NCBI GenBank assembly: GCA_027486895.1
Contig: JAIXOE010000040.1
Coordinates: 1 to 41,254 of the forward strand
Direction: 5' to 3'
Source of the DNA: Sphingomonadales bacterium
GTDB taxonomy: Bacteria > Pseudomonadota > Alphaproteobacteria > Sphingomonadales > Sphingomonadaceae
DNA: 41,254 nt
A program made the translations under genes and the position numbers. This document shows positions 1 through 8,534 of the stretch, one piece after another (the stretch's first letter is position 1; each line of letters opens with the position of its first letter). The notes below the pieces were generated by a model. The model searched no databases, was not told the DNA's origin, and saw nothing but the letters and a program-made list of their open reading frames with translations.

Positions 1-564
1 CCGTTCAAATCCGCAACGCGCGCATGGTGGATGCTGACCTTGTTCGGCGCGCACGATGTCGCCATTCTTGATGGTGGTATCGCCAAATGGAAAGCCGAAG
101 GCCGCCCGCTCGAAACGGGTAAGCCAGCTTTGCGGCACCGCCACTTCACTGTTTGGAAAGACGACAAGGCGGTGCGCAGCAAGGCCGATATGCTTGCCAA
201 CCTGCATAGCAAAGAAGCCGATGTCGTGGATGCGCGCGGCGCAGGTCGATTTACCGGCGAAGAAGCTGAACCGCGGCCTGAAATGGCATCCGGCCATATT
301 CCCGGAAGCCGCAACTTGCCGTTCGGCAATCTTTTCAATGCCGACGGCACATGGAAACGCGGCGATGATCTGACGCAAGCATTTTCGGATGCCGGCGTTG
401 ATTTGAACAAGCCCATGATCACGACTTGCGGATCGGGAATGACCGCAGCTGTGGTTCTCTTCGGTGCGCGCTTGACCGGAAAATCCGACGTTGCCTTATA
501 TGATGGCAGCTGGTCCGAATGGGGCTTGGATAAGGATACACCCAAGGCGCAGGGTGCGGCTTGA
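1..564 (+). CDS. sseA: 3-mercaptopyruvate/thiosulfate sulfurtransferase, C-terminal part (5' end outside window)
   Basis: The reading frame is open from the first base, so the gene starts outside the window and only the last 188 residues are seen. The visible part holds the end of the first rhodanese repeat (AILDGGIAKW, then AEGRP) and a whole second rhodanese domain. The catalytic loop CGSGMTAA is present; CGSG(V/T)TA is the 3-mercaptopyruvate sulfurtransferase form of the loop, which transfers sulfur from mercaptopyruvate to an acceptor such as cyanide or thiols. The stop codon overlaps the TTG start of the cystathionine beta-lyase gene by four bases, so the two are probably co-translated and serve sulfur amino acid metabolism. 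The choice between mercaptopyruvate and thiosulfate as donor is inferred from the loop only. Confidence 0.9.
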   Translation, partial: PFKSATRAWWMLTLFGAHDVAILDGGIAKWKAEGRPLETGKPALRHRHFTVWKDDKAVRSKADMLANLHSKEADVVDARGAGRFTGEEAEPRPEMASGHIPGSRNLPFGNLFNADGTWKRGDDLTQAFSDAGVDLNKPMITTCGSGMTAAVVLFGARLTGKSDVALYDGSWSEWGLDKDTPKAQGAA

Positions 565-1739
565 GTTCCAAAAAGCCTCAAAAGCCAGCTACCAAAATAG
601 TCACTGCAGGACGAAGCAGCTCCTTAACGGGGCCCGTCGTGAACGTACCTGTCTGGCGCGCCAGTACGCATTTATATAAAAATGTCGCGGCGTTAGAGGC
701 AGGCAAATCAGGCAATCAAGACGGCCGTTTTTTCTACGGCCGTCGTGGTTCGCCAACGCAGTGGTCACTTGCTGAAGCCCTGACTGAAATGGAACCCGGC
801 GCGCATGGTACCATGCTATATCCGTCCGGTGTCGCAGCTATTGCCTGTGCCCTGCTGTCGGTGCTGAAGGCCGGTGATGTCTTGTTGATGACGGACAACG
901 CCTATGATCCAAGCCGGTCGTTGGCCGACGGATTTCTGAAACGCTTCGGGGTACAGACGCGCTATTTCGACCCACGCACCAACGATTATGATTCCCTATT
1001 CTGTGACCGCACGAAGGCCATATTGCTGGAGTCGCCCGGCAGCCTGACATTTGAAATGCAGGACATTCCTGCGATCTGCGCCGCTGCGAAAAAACGCAAT
1101 GTGGTCACCCTTCTCGATAACACATGGGCAACGTCCTATTTCCATACCGCGCTTGACAAGGGCATCGACATGGTGATCTTGTCGTGCACCAAATACATCG
1201 TTGGCCATAGCGATGTAATGATGGGCAGTGTCACCACGCATGACAAGCTATGGACGAAATTGCGCCAAACCGCGCAGCAACTTGGCCAGACCGTTTCGCC
1301 CGACGATGCCTATCTCGCAAGCCGCGGCCTGCGTACCTTGTCGGTGCGGATGAAGGCGCATGAGGCATCAGCGCTCCATATCGCACGATGGCTGCAAACA
1401 CAGAGCGATGTCGCAGCGGTATTCCATCCTGCTTTGCCCGATTGCCCCGGACACGATATTTGGAAACGCGATTTTACCGGATCGTCAGGCCTTTTTTCGT
1501 TCATTCATACCGGCGACGCCGCAACAGCAGCCGCGTTTGTCGATGCGCTCGAGCTGTTCGGCATTGGCTATAGCTGGGGCGGATTTGAAAGCCTTGCTTT
1601 GCCAGTGCAGCCCGAAAAATACCGGTCAGTCGTATCGTGGGATAAGCCCGGAACGCTCATCCGGCTGCAAATCGGCCTCGAGGACACAGATGATCTTATC
1701 GCCGATCTCGAGGCGGCATTCCGCGCGACTACTAAGTGA
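561..1739 (+). CDS. metC: Cystathionine beta-lyase (PLP-dependent, Cys/Met metabolism family)
   Basis: A 392-aa protein of the usual length for the Cys/Met-metabolism PLP family. The PLP-binding lysine lies in the segment SCTKYIVGHSD, and the glycine-rich cofactor loop (YPSGVAAIACALL) and the LLDNTWAT segment that holds the PLP-contacting aspartate are all visible. The N-terminus (KPATKIVTAGR) matches the MetC branch, which splits cystathionine into homocysteine, pyruvate and ammonia, rather than the gamma-synthase branch. Translation starts at a TTG that overlaps the TGA of the upstream sulfurtransferase, with AGGG six bases before it. No ATG is available near the conserved N-terminus, which supports the TTG. 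Homocysteine formation links it in pathway terms to the homoserine dehydrogenase gene a few kilobases downstream. Confidence 0.9.
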   Translation: MSSKKPQKPATKIVTAGRSSSLTGPVVNVPVWRASTHLYKNVAALEAGKSGNQDGRFFYGRRGSPTQWSLAEALTEMEPGAHGTMLYPSGVAAIACALLSVLKAGDVLLMTDNAYDPSRSLADGFLKRFGVQTRYFDPRTNDYDSLFCDRTKAILLESPGSLTFEMQDIPAICAAAKKRNVVTLLDNTWATSYFHTALDKGIDMVILSCTKYIVGHSDVMMGSVTTHDKLWTKLRQTAQQLGQTVSPDDAYLASRGLRTLSVRMKAHEASALHIARWLQTQSDVAAVFHPALPDCPGHDIWKRDFTGSSGLFSFIHTGDAATAAAFVDALELFGIGYSWGGFESLALPVQPEKYRSVVSWDKPGTLIRLQIGLEDTDDLIADLEAAFRATTK

Positions 1740-1786
1740 CCGCGACACCGATTGGAAAGTCTTACGCAAGCAAATAGTGCTTGAAG

Positions 1787-1801
1787 TTGACCCTGCGTCA
1801 A
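1787..1801 (+). promoter_or_regulatory. Candidate MerR-type operator/promoter: TTGAC-N5-GTCAA inverted repeat
   Basis: A perfect dyad, TTGAC at 1787-1791 and GTCAA at 1797-1801 with a five-base centre, sits directly before the MerR-family gene. MerR-family regulators bind short dyads placed between the -35 and -10 elements of their own promoters. Here the left arm itself looks like a -35 hexamer (TTGACC). A TTGAAG at 1781 with GCATAC at 1805, 18 bases apart, is another possible -35/-10 pair. The site would let the regulator control itself and the overlapping efflux gene. The dyad is seen; its function is inference. Confidence 0.45.
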
Positions 1802-1802
1802 G

Positions 1803-2642
1803 ATGCATACAGTCGATATGACTGATTCGCTTTCCATCAACGAGGTTGTCCGCCGCACTGGCCTGACGAGCCGCACATTGCGTTTTTACGAAACCAAAGG
1901 GCTCGTAGCACCATTGCGCACCGCTTCAGGGCGCTGGATATTCGGTGCACGCGAGTTGTCGCGCTTGCATCAGATCTCCGTCCTAAAATCGGCAGGGTTA
2001 AGCCTGTCGCAAATGCAACGTCTGTTTGCGGGGCATAGCGTCGATATGTCGGCGATGTTGAACGCGCAGCTAAAAATGCTTGATGAGGAGGCCGCGCAGA
2101 TAGAACGCGCACGCCACGTCATCCGTTTTGCGATGGCTCGCCTCGATGGCGGCGATCAGATCACTGCTGAGACCTTTTGTTCGCTCATCGAATCTGGACA
2201 GCGGATGATGAATCAAGAGCCAAAAGCGTGGCAGGCCGTAACCGAACGCTATTTTTCGCCAGACGAAAAAGCAAAATGGGCAACGGCATGGCAATTGATC
2301 GATGCCGACTTCGATGCCCAATCCTATGACGCGCAATGGAAAAGTTTAGGCGGCCGCATCATGGCCGCGATGCCGATGGAGCCCGAAAGCGAGACGGCGC
2401 AGGCATTTGTCGATGAGTGGTTCGAACTGCTCAAGCCTTTTTCTGCGGTCAGCACGCCCGACATGTGGCTATCGAGCATGAAAATGTACGACGAAATGGA
2501 TCAATGGACCGGCGAAGGCGCACCCGACCCCGGCTTTGACAAGTCGGTCTGGGACTTCATGAAACGCGCGACCGCCGCGCGGATGATGCACGGCGGAGCG
2601 CTGCCCGGTTTTGAAGCGCAAAAAAAAGGGAGACTGAAATGA
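1803..2642 (+). CDS. MerR-family transcriptional regulator with C-terminal TipAS-like domain
   Basis: A 279-aa protein. Residues about 9-75 form a MerR winged helix-turn-helix (INEVVRRTGLTSRTLRFYE, then the GLV.P wing), followed by a dimerisation helix rich in acidic and basic residues (about 80-125). The C-terminal half, with the stretch from WQAVTERYFSPDEKAKW to the PGFDKSVWDFMKRAT segment, resembles the TipAS antibiotic-binding domain seen in thiopeptide-sensing MerR proteins. The ATG at 1803 abuts the candidate operator; an in-frame ATG at 1818 also leaves the HTH intact and would fit better if the promoter overlaps 1781-1810. Neither start has a clear ribosome binding site. The stop overlaps the start of an SMR efflux gene (ATGA), so a drug-responsive efflux switch is the likely role; the ligand is unknown. 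Confidence 0.85.
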   Translation: MHTVDMTDSLSINEVVRRTGLTSRTLRFYETKGLVAPLRTASGRWIFGARELSRLHQISVLKSAGLSLSQMQRLFAGHSVDMSAMLNAQLKMLDEEAAQIERARHVIRFAMARLDGGDQITAETFCSLIESGQRMMNQEPKAWQAVTERYFSPDEKAKWATAWQLIDADFDAQSYDAQWKSLGGRIMAAMPMEPESETAQAFVDEWFELLKPFSAVSTPDMWLSSMKMYDEMDQWTGEGAPDPGFDKSVWDFMKRATAARMMHGGALPGFEAQKKGRLK

Positions 2643-3007
2643 ACGGCTGGATATATCTGGCAATCGCCATCGCCTTTGAAATTGCCGGAACCAGCCTGCT
2701 AAAGGCATCCGACGGCTTTGCTCGCATGGGCCTCGGCATAGGTTCAATGGCATGTTATTGGGTATGCTTCGCCTTCCTCGCAGTGGCGATGAAAAGCATT
2801 CCTGTGGGTGTAACTTACGCCATCTGGTCCGGGGTAGGCGTTGTGGCGATTACAATTATAGGTTGGCTGGTCTTCAAACAAAGCCTGCACCTAACGCAAA
2901 TTGGCTTCATCCTGCTTATTCTGATCGGCGCGATCGGATTAAATTTGACGACAAAAGTCGATGCCGCAGCGCCTCAGCGCGTTGGCACTGGTACCTCGCC
3001 CGAATAA
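2639..3007 (+). CDS. Small multidrug resistance (SMR/EmrE-like) efflux transporter
   Basis: A 122-aa inner-membrane protein with four hydrophobic helices, slightly longer than EmrE because of a polar C-terminal tail of about 12 residues. Helix 1 holds the essential membrane glutamate in [15 protein letters not shown], helix 3 has the family motif [13 protein letters not shown], and helix 4 ends in GAIGLNL. SMR proteins form antiparallel dimers and exchange protons for cationic drugs or, in the Gdx branch, guanidinium. The ATGA overlap with the MerR/TipAS gene indicates translational coupling and shared regulation. Its last 34 bases run convergently through the 3' end of the 3-hydroxybutyryl-CoA dehydrogenase gene. 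The substrate cannot be told from sequence. Confidence 0.9.
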   Translation: MNGWIYLAIAIAFEIAGTSLLKASDGFARMGLGIGSMACYWVCFAFLAVAMKSIPVGVTYAIWSGVGVVAITIIGWLVFKQSLHLTQIGFILLILIGAIGLNLTTKVDAAAPQRVGTGTSPE

Positions 3008-3843
3008 TCGTAAAAGCCACGCTTCGTTTTGCGTCCGAACCAGCCGGCCTCAACATATTTTTGCAGCAACGGCGCTGGCCGGAACTTCGGATCACCTGTC
3101 GATTGAAAAAGCACATTTGTGATTTCAAGGCAGGTATCAAGGCCAATGAAATCCGCCAGTGTCAGTGGCCCCATCGGGTGGTTGAGTCCCAGTTGGCATG
3201 CCGTGTCGATATCGCGAATGGTGGCAACGCCCTCACCCAATGCGAAACATGCTTCGTTTATCATCGGCATCAAGACGCGATTGACGATGAAGCCGGGTGC
3301 ATCATTTGCAAACACCAATTGTTTGCCCAATGCTTCGCCATATTGACGCACAACATCGACAGTCGCGTCAGTCGTCGCTAATCCACGGATAACTTCGATG
3401 AGGCCCATGACGGGTACAGGATTGAAGAAATGCACGCCAATGAAGCGCTGTGGGTCTGGCGATGATTGCGCCAAACGCGTAATTGGAATGGATGATGTGT
3501 TCGACGCCAATACAGCCTGATCGCCAAGGATCGTGCCCACTGCTTCAAATATCTTGCGCTTAATCTCTTCACGCTCAGTCGCGGCTTCGATGATCAGCCC
3601 GGCATCCGCCATCGGCTCATAGCTGCCAACCGGCTCTATGCGTGACAACAGCGTTTCGGCCTCGTCAGCACCAATTTTTTCTTTTGCGACCAGACGGCCG
3701 AGCGCTTTGGCGATTCCCGCTTTGCCGTCTTCGGCCTTCGCCAGATCAAGGTCGGACAAATAGACATGATAGCCAGCGCCAGCACTGACCTGTGCGATGC
3801 CCGCACCCATTTGACCTGCCCCGATGACACCGACTGCACGCAT
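2974..3843 (-). CDS. 3-hydroxybutyryl-CoA dehydrogenase
   Basis: A 289-aa NAD-dependent enzyme that interconverts acetoacetyl-CoA and 3-hydroxybutyryl-CoA in fatty-acid oxidation or polyhydroxybutyrate/butyrate metabolism. The Rossmann loop GAGQMG is at residues 8-13, the substrate-site SNTSS at 114-118, and the catalytic histidine in HFFNPVPVM at 138. The C-terminal domain carries the usual [19 protein letters not shown]. The frame opens 12 bases earlier at 3855, but GGAG lies six bases before the inner ATG at 3843, and the protein then begins MRAVGVIG as is normal for the family, so the inner start is preferred. It is transcribed towards, and overlaps at its 3' end, the SMR gene. Length and motifs fit the single-function (Hbd/PaaH) type, not FadB. 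Confidence 0.9.
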   Translation of the reverse strand: MRAVGVIGAGQMGAGIAQVSAGAGYHVYLSDLDLAKAEDGKAGIAKALGRLVAKEKIGADEAETLLSRIEPVGSYEPMADAGLIIEAATEREEIKRKIFEAVGTILGDQAVLASNTSSIPITRLAQSSPDPQRFIGVHFFNPVPVMGLIEVIRGLATTDATVDVVRQYGEALGKQLVFANDAPGFIVNRVLMPMINEACFALGEGVATIRDIDTACQLGLNHPMGPLTLADFIGLDTCLEITNVLFQSTGDPKFRPAPLLQKYVEAGWFGRKTKRGFYDYSGEVPVPTR

Positions 3844-3911
3844 TTTCTGCTCCATGTAAAACTAATCTGTGGCCCCTAGCGAATGACAGGTAAAAGCGCT
3901 AGCTTCCTGCC

Positions 3912-4967
3912 ATGAAAAAGACGTTGATGAGCGTAGCTATGCTTTTCTTTGCGGGGACAATAGCCTCTGCGCAGGTTGTTAAACCCGGTGAAGTGCCAAT
4001 CTTCAAGGATTGGACCGTCGGTTGTGACAATGGCTTGTCGTGCCAGGCGGTGGCTTTGGCGCAAGATGCATTTTCCGAAGATATGTTGTCCGTCGTTGTG
4101 ACCCGGCAAGGCGGTGCAGACACCCAAATCGCTGTCGCCATTTCAGGGGCAACCGCAAAAGCGGGCGGCTATCGTATCATGGTTGACGGGCAATTTGCCA
4201 CAGACGGGTCAGTCAATACCGCTGAAGAACCTATCAACCTTTCCGGCGCGCCTGCGCTTAAGCTCCTGCGCGAAATGGCACGCGGAAAAGCTATAACGCT
4301 CACCGATAAGGCGGGCACAAAAATGGGCACTGCATCTTTGGCGGGTGCCGCCGCTGCGTTGCGCTATATGGATGCGAAGCAAGGCCGTGCGGGCACCAAA
4401 AGTGCAATGATTGCAACGGGTGCAAAGCGTTACGTGGCACGCCACGTCGCACTGCCAATTGTTGCCGCGACCAAAATTACGCCGACCAATATGCTTCCCG
4501 ATACATCGGCGATTGTCGCCCTGTCGGAATCGAGCCCATGCGCACAGGAGCGCTTCGGATCGACCGAAGACACCATTTACAGCCTTGGCAATGGCCCCAA
4601 AGGCGCCCGCGCGCTTGTGCTGCTCAACTGCGGTGCTGGTGCCTATAATTTTTCATTTGGTATATACACCGGGCAACGCGATGTTTCAGGAAAATGGTCG
4701 TTTGAACCTGCAAAATTTGATTATGGTGCAACTGGCTTCAGCGACGAAAGTGAAATCCCCATATTGGTCAATGCAGGGTGGGATGCGGCAACGCAGACCA
4801 TTAGCAGTTACAGCAAAGCGCGTGGTCTGGGCGATTGCGGATCATCGGAAAGCTATGTGTGGGATGGGCAGATGTTCCGGCTAACCGCCGCAAGCTTTAT
4901 GGGTGACTGCCGCGGATCCACCGATTGGATTCCGACTTGGCGCGCCAATGTTCAGTTAAGCAATTAA
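3912..4967 (+). CDS. DUF1176 domain secreted protein
   Basis: A 351-aa protein with a Sec signal peptide (MKKTLMSVAMLFFAGTIASA, probable cut after ASA). The mature protein starts with the DUF1176 hallmark FKDWTVGCDNGLSCQA, which resembles the start of invasion-associated locus B domains, and ends with a second cysteine-containing half (CGAGAYNFSFGIYTG, then GDCGSSESYVWDG and GDCRGSTDWIPTWRA). Paired cysteines suggest a disulfide-stabilised periplasmic or secreted fold. The length is normal for DUF1176 proteins; the function is not known. It stands alone: the upstream gene diverges and homoserine dehydrogenase follows after 164 bases. Confidence 0.85.
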   Translation: MKKTLMSVAMLFFAGTIASAQVVKPGEVPIFKDWTVGCDNGLSCQAVALAQDAFSEDMLSVVVTRQGGADTQIAVAISGATAKAGGYRIMVDGQFATDGSVNTAEEPINLSGAPALKLLREMARGKAITLTDKAGTKMGTASLAGAAAALRYMDAKQGRAGTKSAMIATGAKRYVARHVALPIVAATKITPTNMLPDTSAIVALSESSPCAQERFGSTEDTIYSLGNGPKGARALVLLNCGAGAYNFSFGIYTGQRDVSGKWSFEPAKFDYGATGFSDESEIPILVNAGWDAATQTISSYSKARGLGDCGSSESYVWDGQMFRLTAASFMGDCRGSTDWIPTWRANVQLSN

Positions 4968-5046
4968 AGCTTCCGCTGCTTCAGCAGGATTTCTGCGTTA
5001 GCTTAACCTTGCGCGATATGTCGCGGAAAGCAACGCCTATGTCCCA

Positions 5047-5065
5047 CCAGCCCAGCCGGGGCTGG
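5047..5065 (+). other. Perfect 7-bp hairpin in the leader of homoserine dehydrogenase
   Basis: CCAGCCC at 5047-5053 and GGGCTGG at 5059-5065 form a perfect GC-rich stem with loop AGCCG, between the DUF1176 stop and the homoserine dehydrogenase start. There is no T-run after it, so it is not a standard intrinsic terminator. It may end the upstream transcript with help from Rho, or act as a leader element. Seen in sequence; the role is unknown. Confidence 0.35.
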
Positions 5066-5131
5066 CAATTCACCGAAAATCCGCTTAAGCGCGGCGCCAA
5101 TGCGCATCCTTTCGGCAGGAAATTAGAACCT

Positions 5132-6451
5132 ATGTCCACTCCCTCTCGTATCGCCCCGCTTAAGGTGGGTCTTGCTGGTCTTGGGACCGTAGGCACCGGT
5201 GTTATTCGCCTCATCGAAGAGAATAGTGCGCTCATCGCGCGCCGTGCGGGCCGCGAAATTCAGATTGTTGCCATTACTGCCCGCGATCGGACCAAGGACC
5301 GGGGCGTTGACCTGTCTCGCTATCGCTGGGTCGACGACATGGGCGAACTGGCCACCGCAGACGATGTTGATGTGGTCGTTGAGCTTGTTGGCGGAGCCGA
5401 TGGCCCAGCGCTCACATTGGCGCGCGAAACTCTGACAAACGGACGTGCATTGGTAACGGCCAACAAAGCCATGGTTGCGCATCATGGCGCTGAGCTGGCT
5501 GAACTGGCCGAAAGCAAGCACGCTGCGCTTAAGTTTGAAGCGGCGGTCGCAGGCGGCATACCTGTGATCCAGGGCTTGCGCGATGGCGCTGCCGCCAACC
5601 GGATCGACCGGGTATATGGAATCCTGAACGGGACGTGCAATTTCATCTTGTCGACGATGGAGCGTGACGGGCTCGACTTTGCGCAGGTGCTTTCCGATGC
5701 ACAGGCAAAGGGCTTTGCCGAATCTGATCCTTCGTTCGATATCGACGGCATCGACGCCGCGCATAAGCTTTCGATTCTGGCCTCGCTCAGCTTTGGTTCT
5801 GTCATTGATTTTGGCGGCGTTGAAGCGCGCGGTGTTCGTAAAATACTCGCAGCTGACATAGCGCAGGCAAAGACGCTTGGCTATCGTATCCGGCTCATCG
5901 GGCTTGCAGAAATCGACGGCGACAATGGCGCAGCGAATATTTTCCAGCGCGTTGAACCTTGCCTTGTACCACTCAGCCATCCGCTGGCGCATGTCATCGG
6001 CGCAACAAATGCTGTCGTTGCTGAAGGGAATTTTTCTGGGCGCCTTTTATTCCAAGGCGCGGGCGCAGGCGATAAGCCGACTGCATCAGCCGTTGTCGCC
6101 GACCTTGTCGACATTGCGCGCAAGGAAACCGGGCCGGCATTCTCCATGCCATCGGCGGAGCTTGAGAAGCTACCGCGCGCGGCGTCTGCACACCGGATCA
6201 GCAAATCCTATTTGCGTATGGTGGTCGCTGACCGCGTTGGTGTTCTTGCTGAGATCACGGCTGCGATGCGTGATGCGGGGCTATCGATTGAAAGCCTGAT
6301 CCAAACTGAAGCAGGTGACGACGGAACCGCTCTGGTCGCGATGGTAACCCACGCTGGACCCGAGCAAGCAATCAATGACACGCTTCAGGCACTCAGGCAT
6401 TCCGACAGCTTGCTTGGCGAGCCAATGGTCATGCACATTTTGGGCGCATAA
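5132..6451 (+). CDS. hom: Homoserine dehydrogenase
   Basis: A 439-aa enzyme reducing aspartate semialdehyde to homoserine, the branch point to threonine and methionine. Domains: NAD(P)-binding Rossmann fold with GLAGLGTVGTG at 13-23; ANKAM at 110-114; the catalytic signature ESDPSFDIDGIDAAHK at 197-212; and a C-terminal ACT regulatory domain at about 357-430 (LRMVVADRVGVLAEITAAM), expected to bind threonine for feedback control. The open frame runs upstream to 4925, inside the DUF1176 gene, but AGGAA before the ATG at 5132 and the alignment of the Rossmann start fix the start there. It is followed on the same strand by glpX and recJ, an order often seen in alphaproteobacteria, with one convergent small gene between hom and glpX. 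Confidence 0.95.
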   Translation: MSTPSRIAPLKVGLAGLGTVGTGVIRLIEENSALIARRAGREIQIVAITARDRTKDRGVDLSRYRWVDDMGELATADDVDVVVELVGGADGPALTLARETLTNGRALVTANKAMVAHHGAELAELAESKHAALKFEAAVAGGIPVIQGLRDGAAANRIDRVYGILNGTCNFILSTMERDGLDFAQVLSDAQAKGFAESDPSFDIDGIDAAHKLSILASLSFGSVIDFGGVEARGVRKILAADIAQAKTLGYRIRLIGLAEIDGDNGAANIFQRVEPCLVPLSHPLAHVIGATNAVVAEGNFSGRLLFQGAGAGDKPTASAVVADLVDIARKETGPAFSMPSAELEKLPRAASAHRISKSYLRMVVADRVGVLAEITAAMRDAGLSIESLIQTEAGDDGTALVAMVTHAGPEQAINDTLQALRHSDSLLGEPMVMHILGA

Positions 6452-6453
6452 GC

Positions 6454-6891
6454 TTATTGGGGTGGCGTGCCTTCCTGCACCACCATATCCGGCTCAGGCA
6501 GACCTTTGAGGACTTCCTCCAGCGGAATGGCTGGCGGCGGTACGTAGCCAAAGCCCATGCCGACCCCTTTCATGTAAATTTTACACATATTGTCGCCGCG
6601 CATGCAGGCCGCTGCTCTTTTGCTCGAGATGGCTTCTCCCGTCCGGATGCGGTCTTCATCCGGCGCACCACGGTCTCGGAAAACGCGTTGGCTTTTGTTG
6701 TCGGGATTCTCGCCGCACACGACGATTTCGTCATTCTGCGGGTATTTTACACATCCTTCTTCGTCGACAGCCACCAATTTGCGTGCACGTTCGATCTGTT
6801 CGGAGATGTCGTTTGCGTCGCGCGAAGTTTGCGCTGCGGCGGGTCCCAACATGACACCCGGCAGGAAAAGTGCGACAAGTAATCTCGACAT
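6454..6891 (-). CDS. Small secreted protein with EIVVCG motif, function unknown
   Basis: A 145-aa protein with a signal peptide (MSRLLVALFLPGVMLGPAAAQ, cut after AAA). The mature part contains EIVVCGENPDNKSQRVF, a version of the (D/E)IVVCGR motif found in many small sphingomonad secreted proteins, and four cysteines (EGCVK, VVCGE, AACMRG, NMCKIY) that could form two disulfides. It ends in a proline-rich tail (VPPPAIPLEEVLKGLPEP). Its stop lies two bases from the stop of homoserine dehydrogenase, and it diverges from glpX. The function is unknown; an extracytoplasmic location is the only safe inference. Confidence 0.75.
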   Translation of the reverse strand: MSRLLVALFLPGVMLGPAAAQTSRDANDISEQIERARKLVAVDEEGCVKYPQNDEIVVCGENPDNKSQRVFRDRGAPDEDRIRTGEAISSKRAAACMRGDNMCKIYMKGVGMGFGYVPPPAIPLEEVLKGLPEPDMVVQEGTPPQ

Positions 6892-6990
6892 TGGCCGCGA
6901 CCTTCCCTATCGGAACCTAACTCCAAAAATGCCGTTCCGTCTGGCGTGCTTTCTTCGCACCCTGACCCATAGATAGCTAGGAAAATTGAG

Positions 6991-7974
6991 ATGACTGCAG
7001 CCAGCCAAATCCTCGACCGCGTGCTCGTTTTGGAAATGGTCCGCGTGACTGAAGCAGCGGCCATTGCCGCAGCCAAGCTCATCGGCCGTGGCGACGAAAA
7101 GGCAGCAGACGCCGCCGCCGTCGAGGCAATGCGCGCGGCGCTCAACGAATTATATATGGATGGCACGGTTGTCATCGGCGAAGGCGAACGCGACGAGGCG
7201 CCTATGCTGTTCATCGGCGAAAAGGTTGGCTCCGCCATCGGCAAGGGGCCAAAAATCGATATCGCGCTCGATCCGCTTGAGGGAACCACAATCACGGCGA
7301 AGGCCGGACCCAATGCGCTTGCCGTGCTGGCAGTTGCAGAAGAAGGCAATCTGTTGAACGCGCCTGATGTCTATATGGACAAGATCGCTGTCGGCCCGGG
7401 TTACTCGCCCAACATCGTCAACCTCGACAAAACGGTTGCTGAAAATGTGAACGCAGTTGCCAAGGAAAAGGGTGTAGCTCCAGGCGACCTCATTGTTTGC
7501 GTACTCGACCGCCCACGTCATGAAAAGCTGATCGCCGAGCTGCGGGCGCTTGGTTGTGGCGTGATGCTGATCCCAGATGGCGACGTTGCCGGTGTCATCG
7601 CAACAACCAATCCCGATACCACCGTTGACATCTATATGGGCAGCGGCGGTGCGCCAGAGGGTGTGCTGGCGGCAGCCGCCCTGCGCTGTGTCGGCGGCCA
7701 GTTCAAAGGCCGCCTGTTGTTCCGCAACGACGATGAACGGTCGCGCGCGCGCAAATGGGGCATTGAGGATCTCGACAAGATTTACGATCTGGAAGAGTTG
7801 GCAAAGGGCGACTGCATCTTTGCCGCGACTGGTGTCACCGACGGTTCGTTGCTCGCTGGCGTTAAAACTTTACGCGATGGCCGGGTCACCACAGAAACCG
7901 TCGTGATGCGCGCATCAAGTGGCACAGTACGCTGGGTCAAGAGCGAGCATCGCAAGGATGGTTATTTCGGCTGA
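6991..7974 (+). CDS. glpX: Class II fructose-1,6-bisphosphatase
   Basis: A 327-aa cytosolic enzyme that dephosphorylates fructose 1,6-bisphosphate in gluconeogenesis (some members also act on sedoheptulose 1,7-bisphosphate). The metal- and substrate-binding motifs are intact: VVIGEGERDEAPML near residues 60-73 and IALDPLEGTT at 91-100. Length is normal for GlpX. A Shine-Dalgarno-like AGGAAAATTGAG precedes the ATG. Placement between hom and recJ matches the common alphaproteobacterial order. Confidence 0.95.
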   Translation: MTAASQILDRVLVLEMVRVTEAAAIAAAKLIGRGDEKAADAAAVEAMRAALNELYMDGTVVIGEGERDEAPMLFIGEKVGSAIGKGPKIDIALDPLEGTTITAKAGPNALAVLAVAEEGNLLNAPDVYMDKIAVGPGYSPNIVNLDKTVAENVNAVAKEKGVAPGDLIVCVLDRPRHEKLIAELRALGCGVMLIPDGDVAGVIATTNPDTTVDIYMGSGGAPEGVLAAAALRCVGGQFKGRLLFRNDDERSRARKWGIEDLDKIYDLEELAKGDCIFAATGVTDGSLLAGVKTLRDGRVTTETVVMRASSGTVRWVKSEHRKDGYFG

Positions 7975-8001
7975 ACCAACTGACGCATCGCTATTGGGCG
8001 A

Positions 8002-8493
8002 TTAGTAAATACCCATGAGAAGACCGGTTGCGATTTGTTCGCCTAGCTCCGCTGCTGCCCGTTGCTCGACCTCATTGATGCTCTTCGGTGCCAGAATCGC
8101 TTCCGACGTCTGTGCATGGGTGCAGACGATCCTGCTCTGCGCAATCTGCCGCAACCGCCATCCCGTCGCTATGCGCTCCGCCTGCGCAACAGCAGTGCGC
8201 CCGTCCGACCCGGCACACACGATCATCGCATAAGGCCGCCCGTTAAGCGCGCCAAGGCATGGGTAATAACAACGGTCAAAAAAGCTTTTCATGCCGCCGC
8301 TGATTGCCGCGAGATTTTCGGGGAACGCGAACAGATATCCGTCCGCCGCAATGACCTCGACAGGGCTCACGTCCGCGGCATTCACCATTTGGACATCGAC
8401 ACCCTGCGCACGGCATGCACCTTCATAGGCAGCGCGGGCCAAAGCCTCTGACCCGCCCGTCATACTATGCCAGATTATCAACAATTGCCGCAT
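8002..8493 (-). CDS. Flavodoxin-like NAD(P)H-dependent flavoprotein
   Basis: A 163-aa single-domain protein. The N-terminal strand and phosphate loop LLIIWHSMTGGSEALARAA is the FMN-binding loop of flavodoxin-like folds (SxTGxxxxLA). The segment YLFAFPENLAAISGGMKSFFDRCYYP is the NADPH-dependent FMN reductase/WrbA-type flavin contact (usual form P.Y...S..K.F.DR). The start diverges 41 bases from recJ and the stop faces glpX. Likely an FMN-containing oxidoreductase; substrate unknown. Confidence 0.8.
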   Translation of the reverse strand: MRQLLIIWHSMTGGSEALARAAYEGACRAQGVDVQMVNAADVSPVEVIAADGYLFAFPENLAAISGGMKSFFDRCYYPCLGALNGRPYAMIVCAGSDGRTAVAQAERIATGWRLRQIAQSRIVCTHAQTSEAILAPKSINEVEQRAAAELGEQIATGLLMGIY

Positions 8494-8534
8494 AGACGCT
8501 TGCTAGCACTGCTGGTGCGCCATAGGGAAGCAGG

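Noticed and set aside
5123-5992. A 289-aa open frame antisense to homoserine dehydrogenase
   Set aside because: It lies wholly inside the hom gene on the other strand, has no family features and no signal; it is a codon-bias shadow.
6451-6454. A terminator between hom and the small secreted protein gene
   Set aside because: The two stops are two bases apart and no hairpin with a T-run was found.
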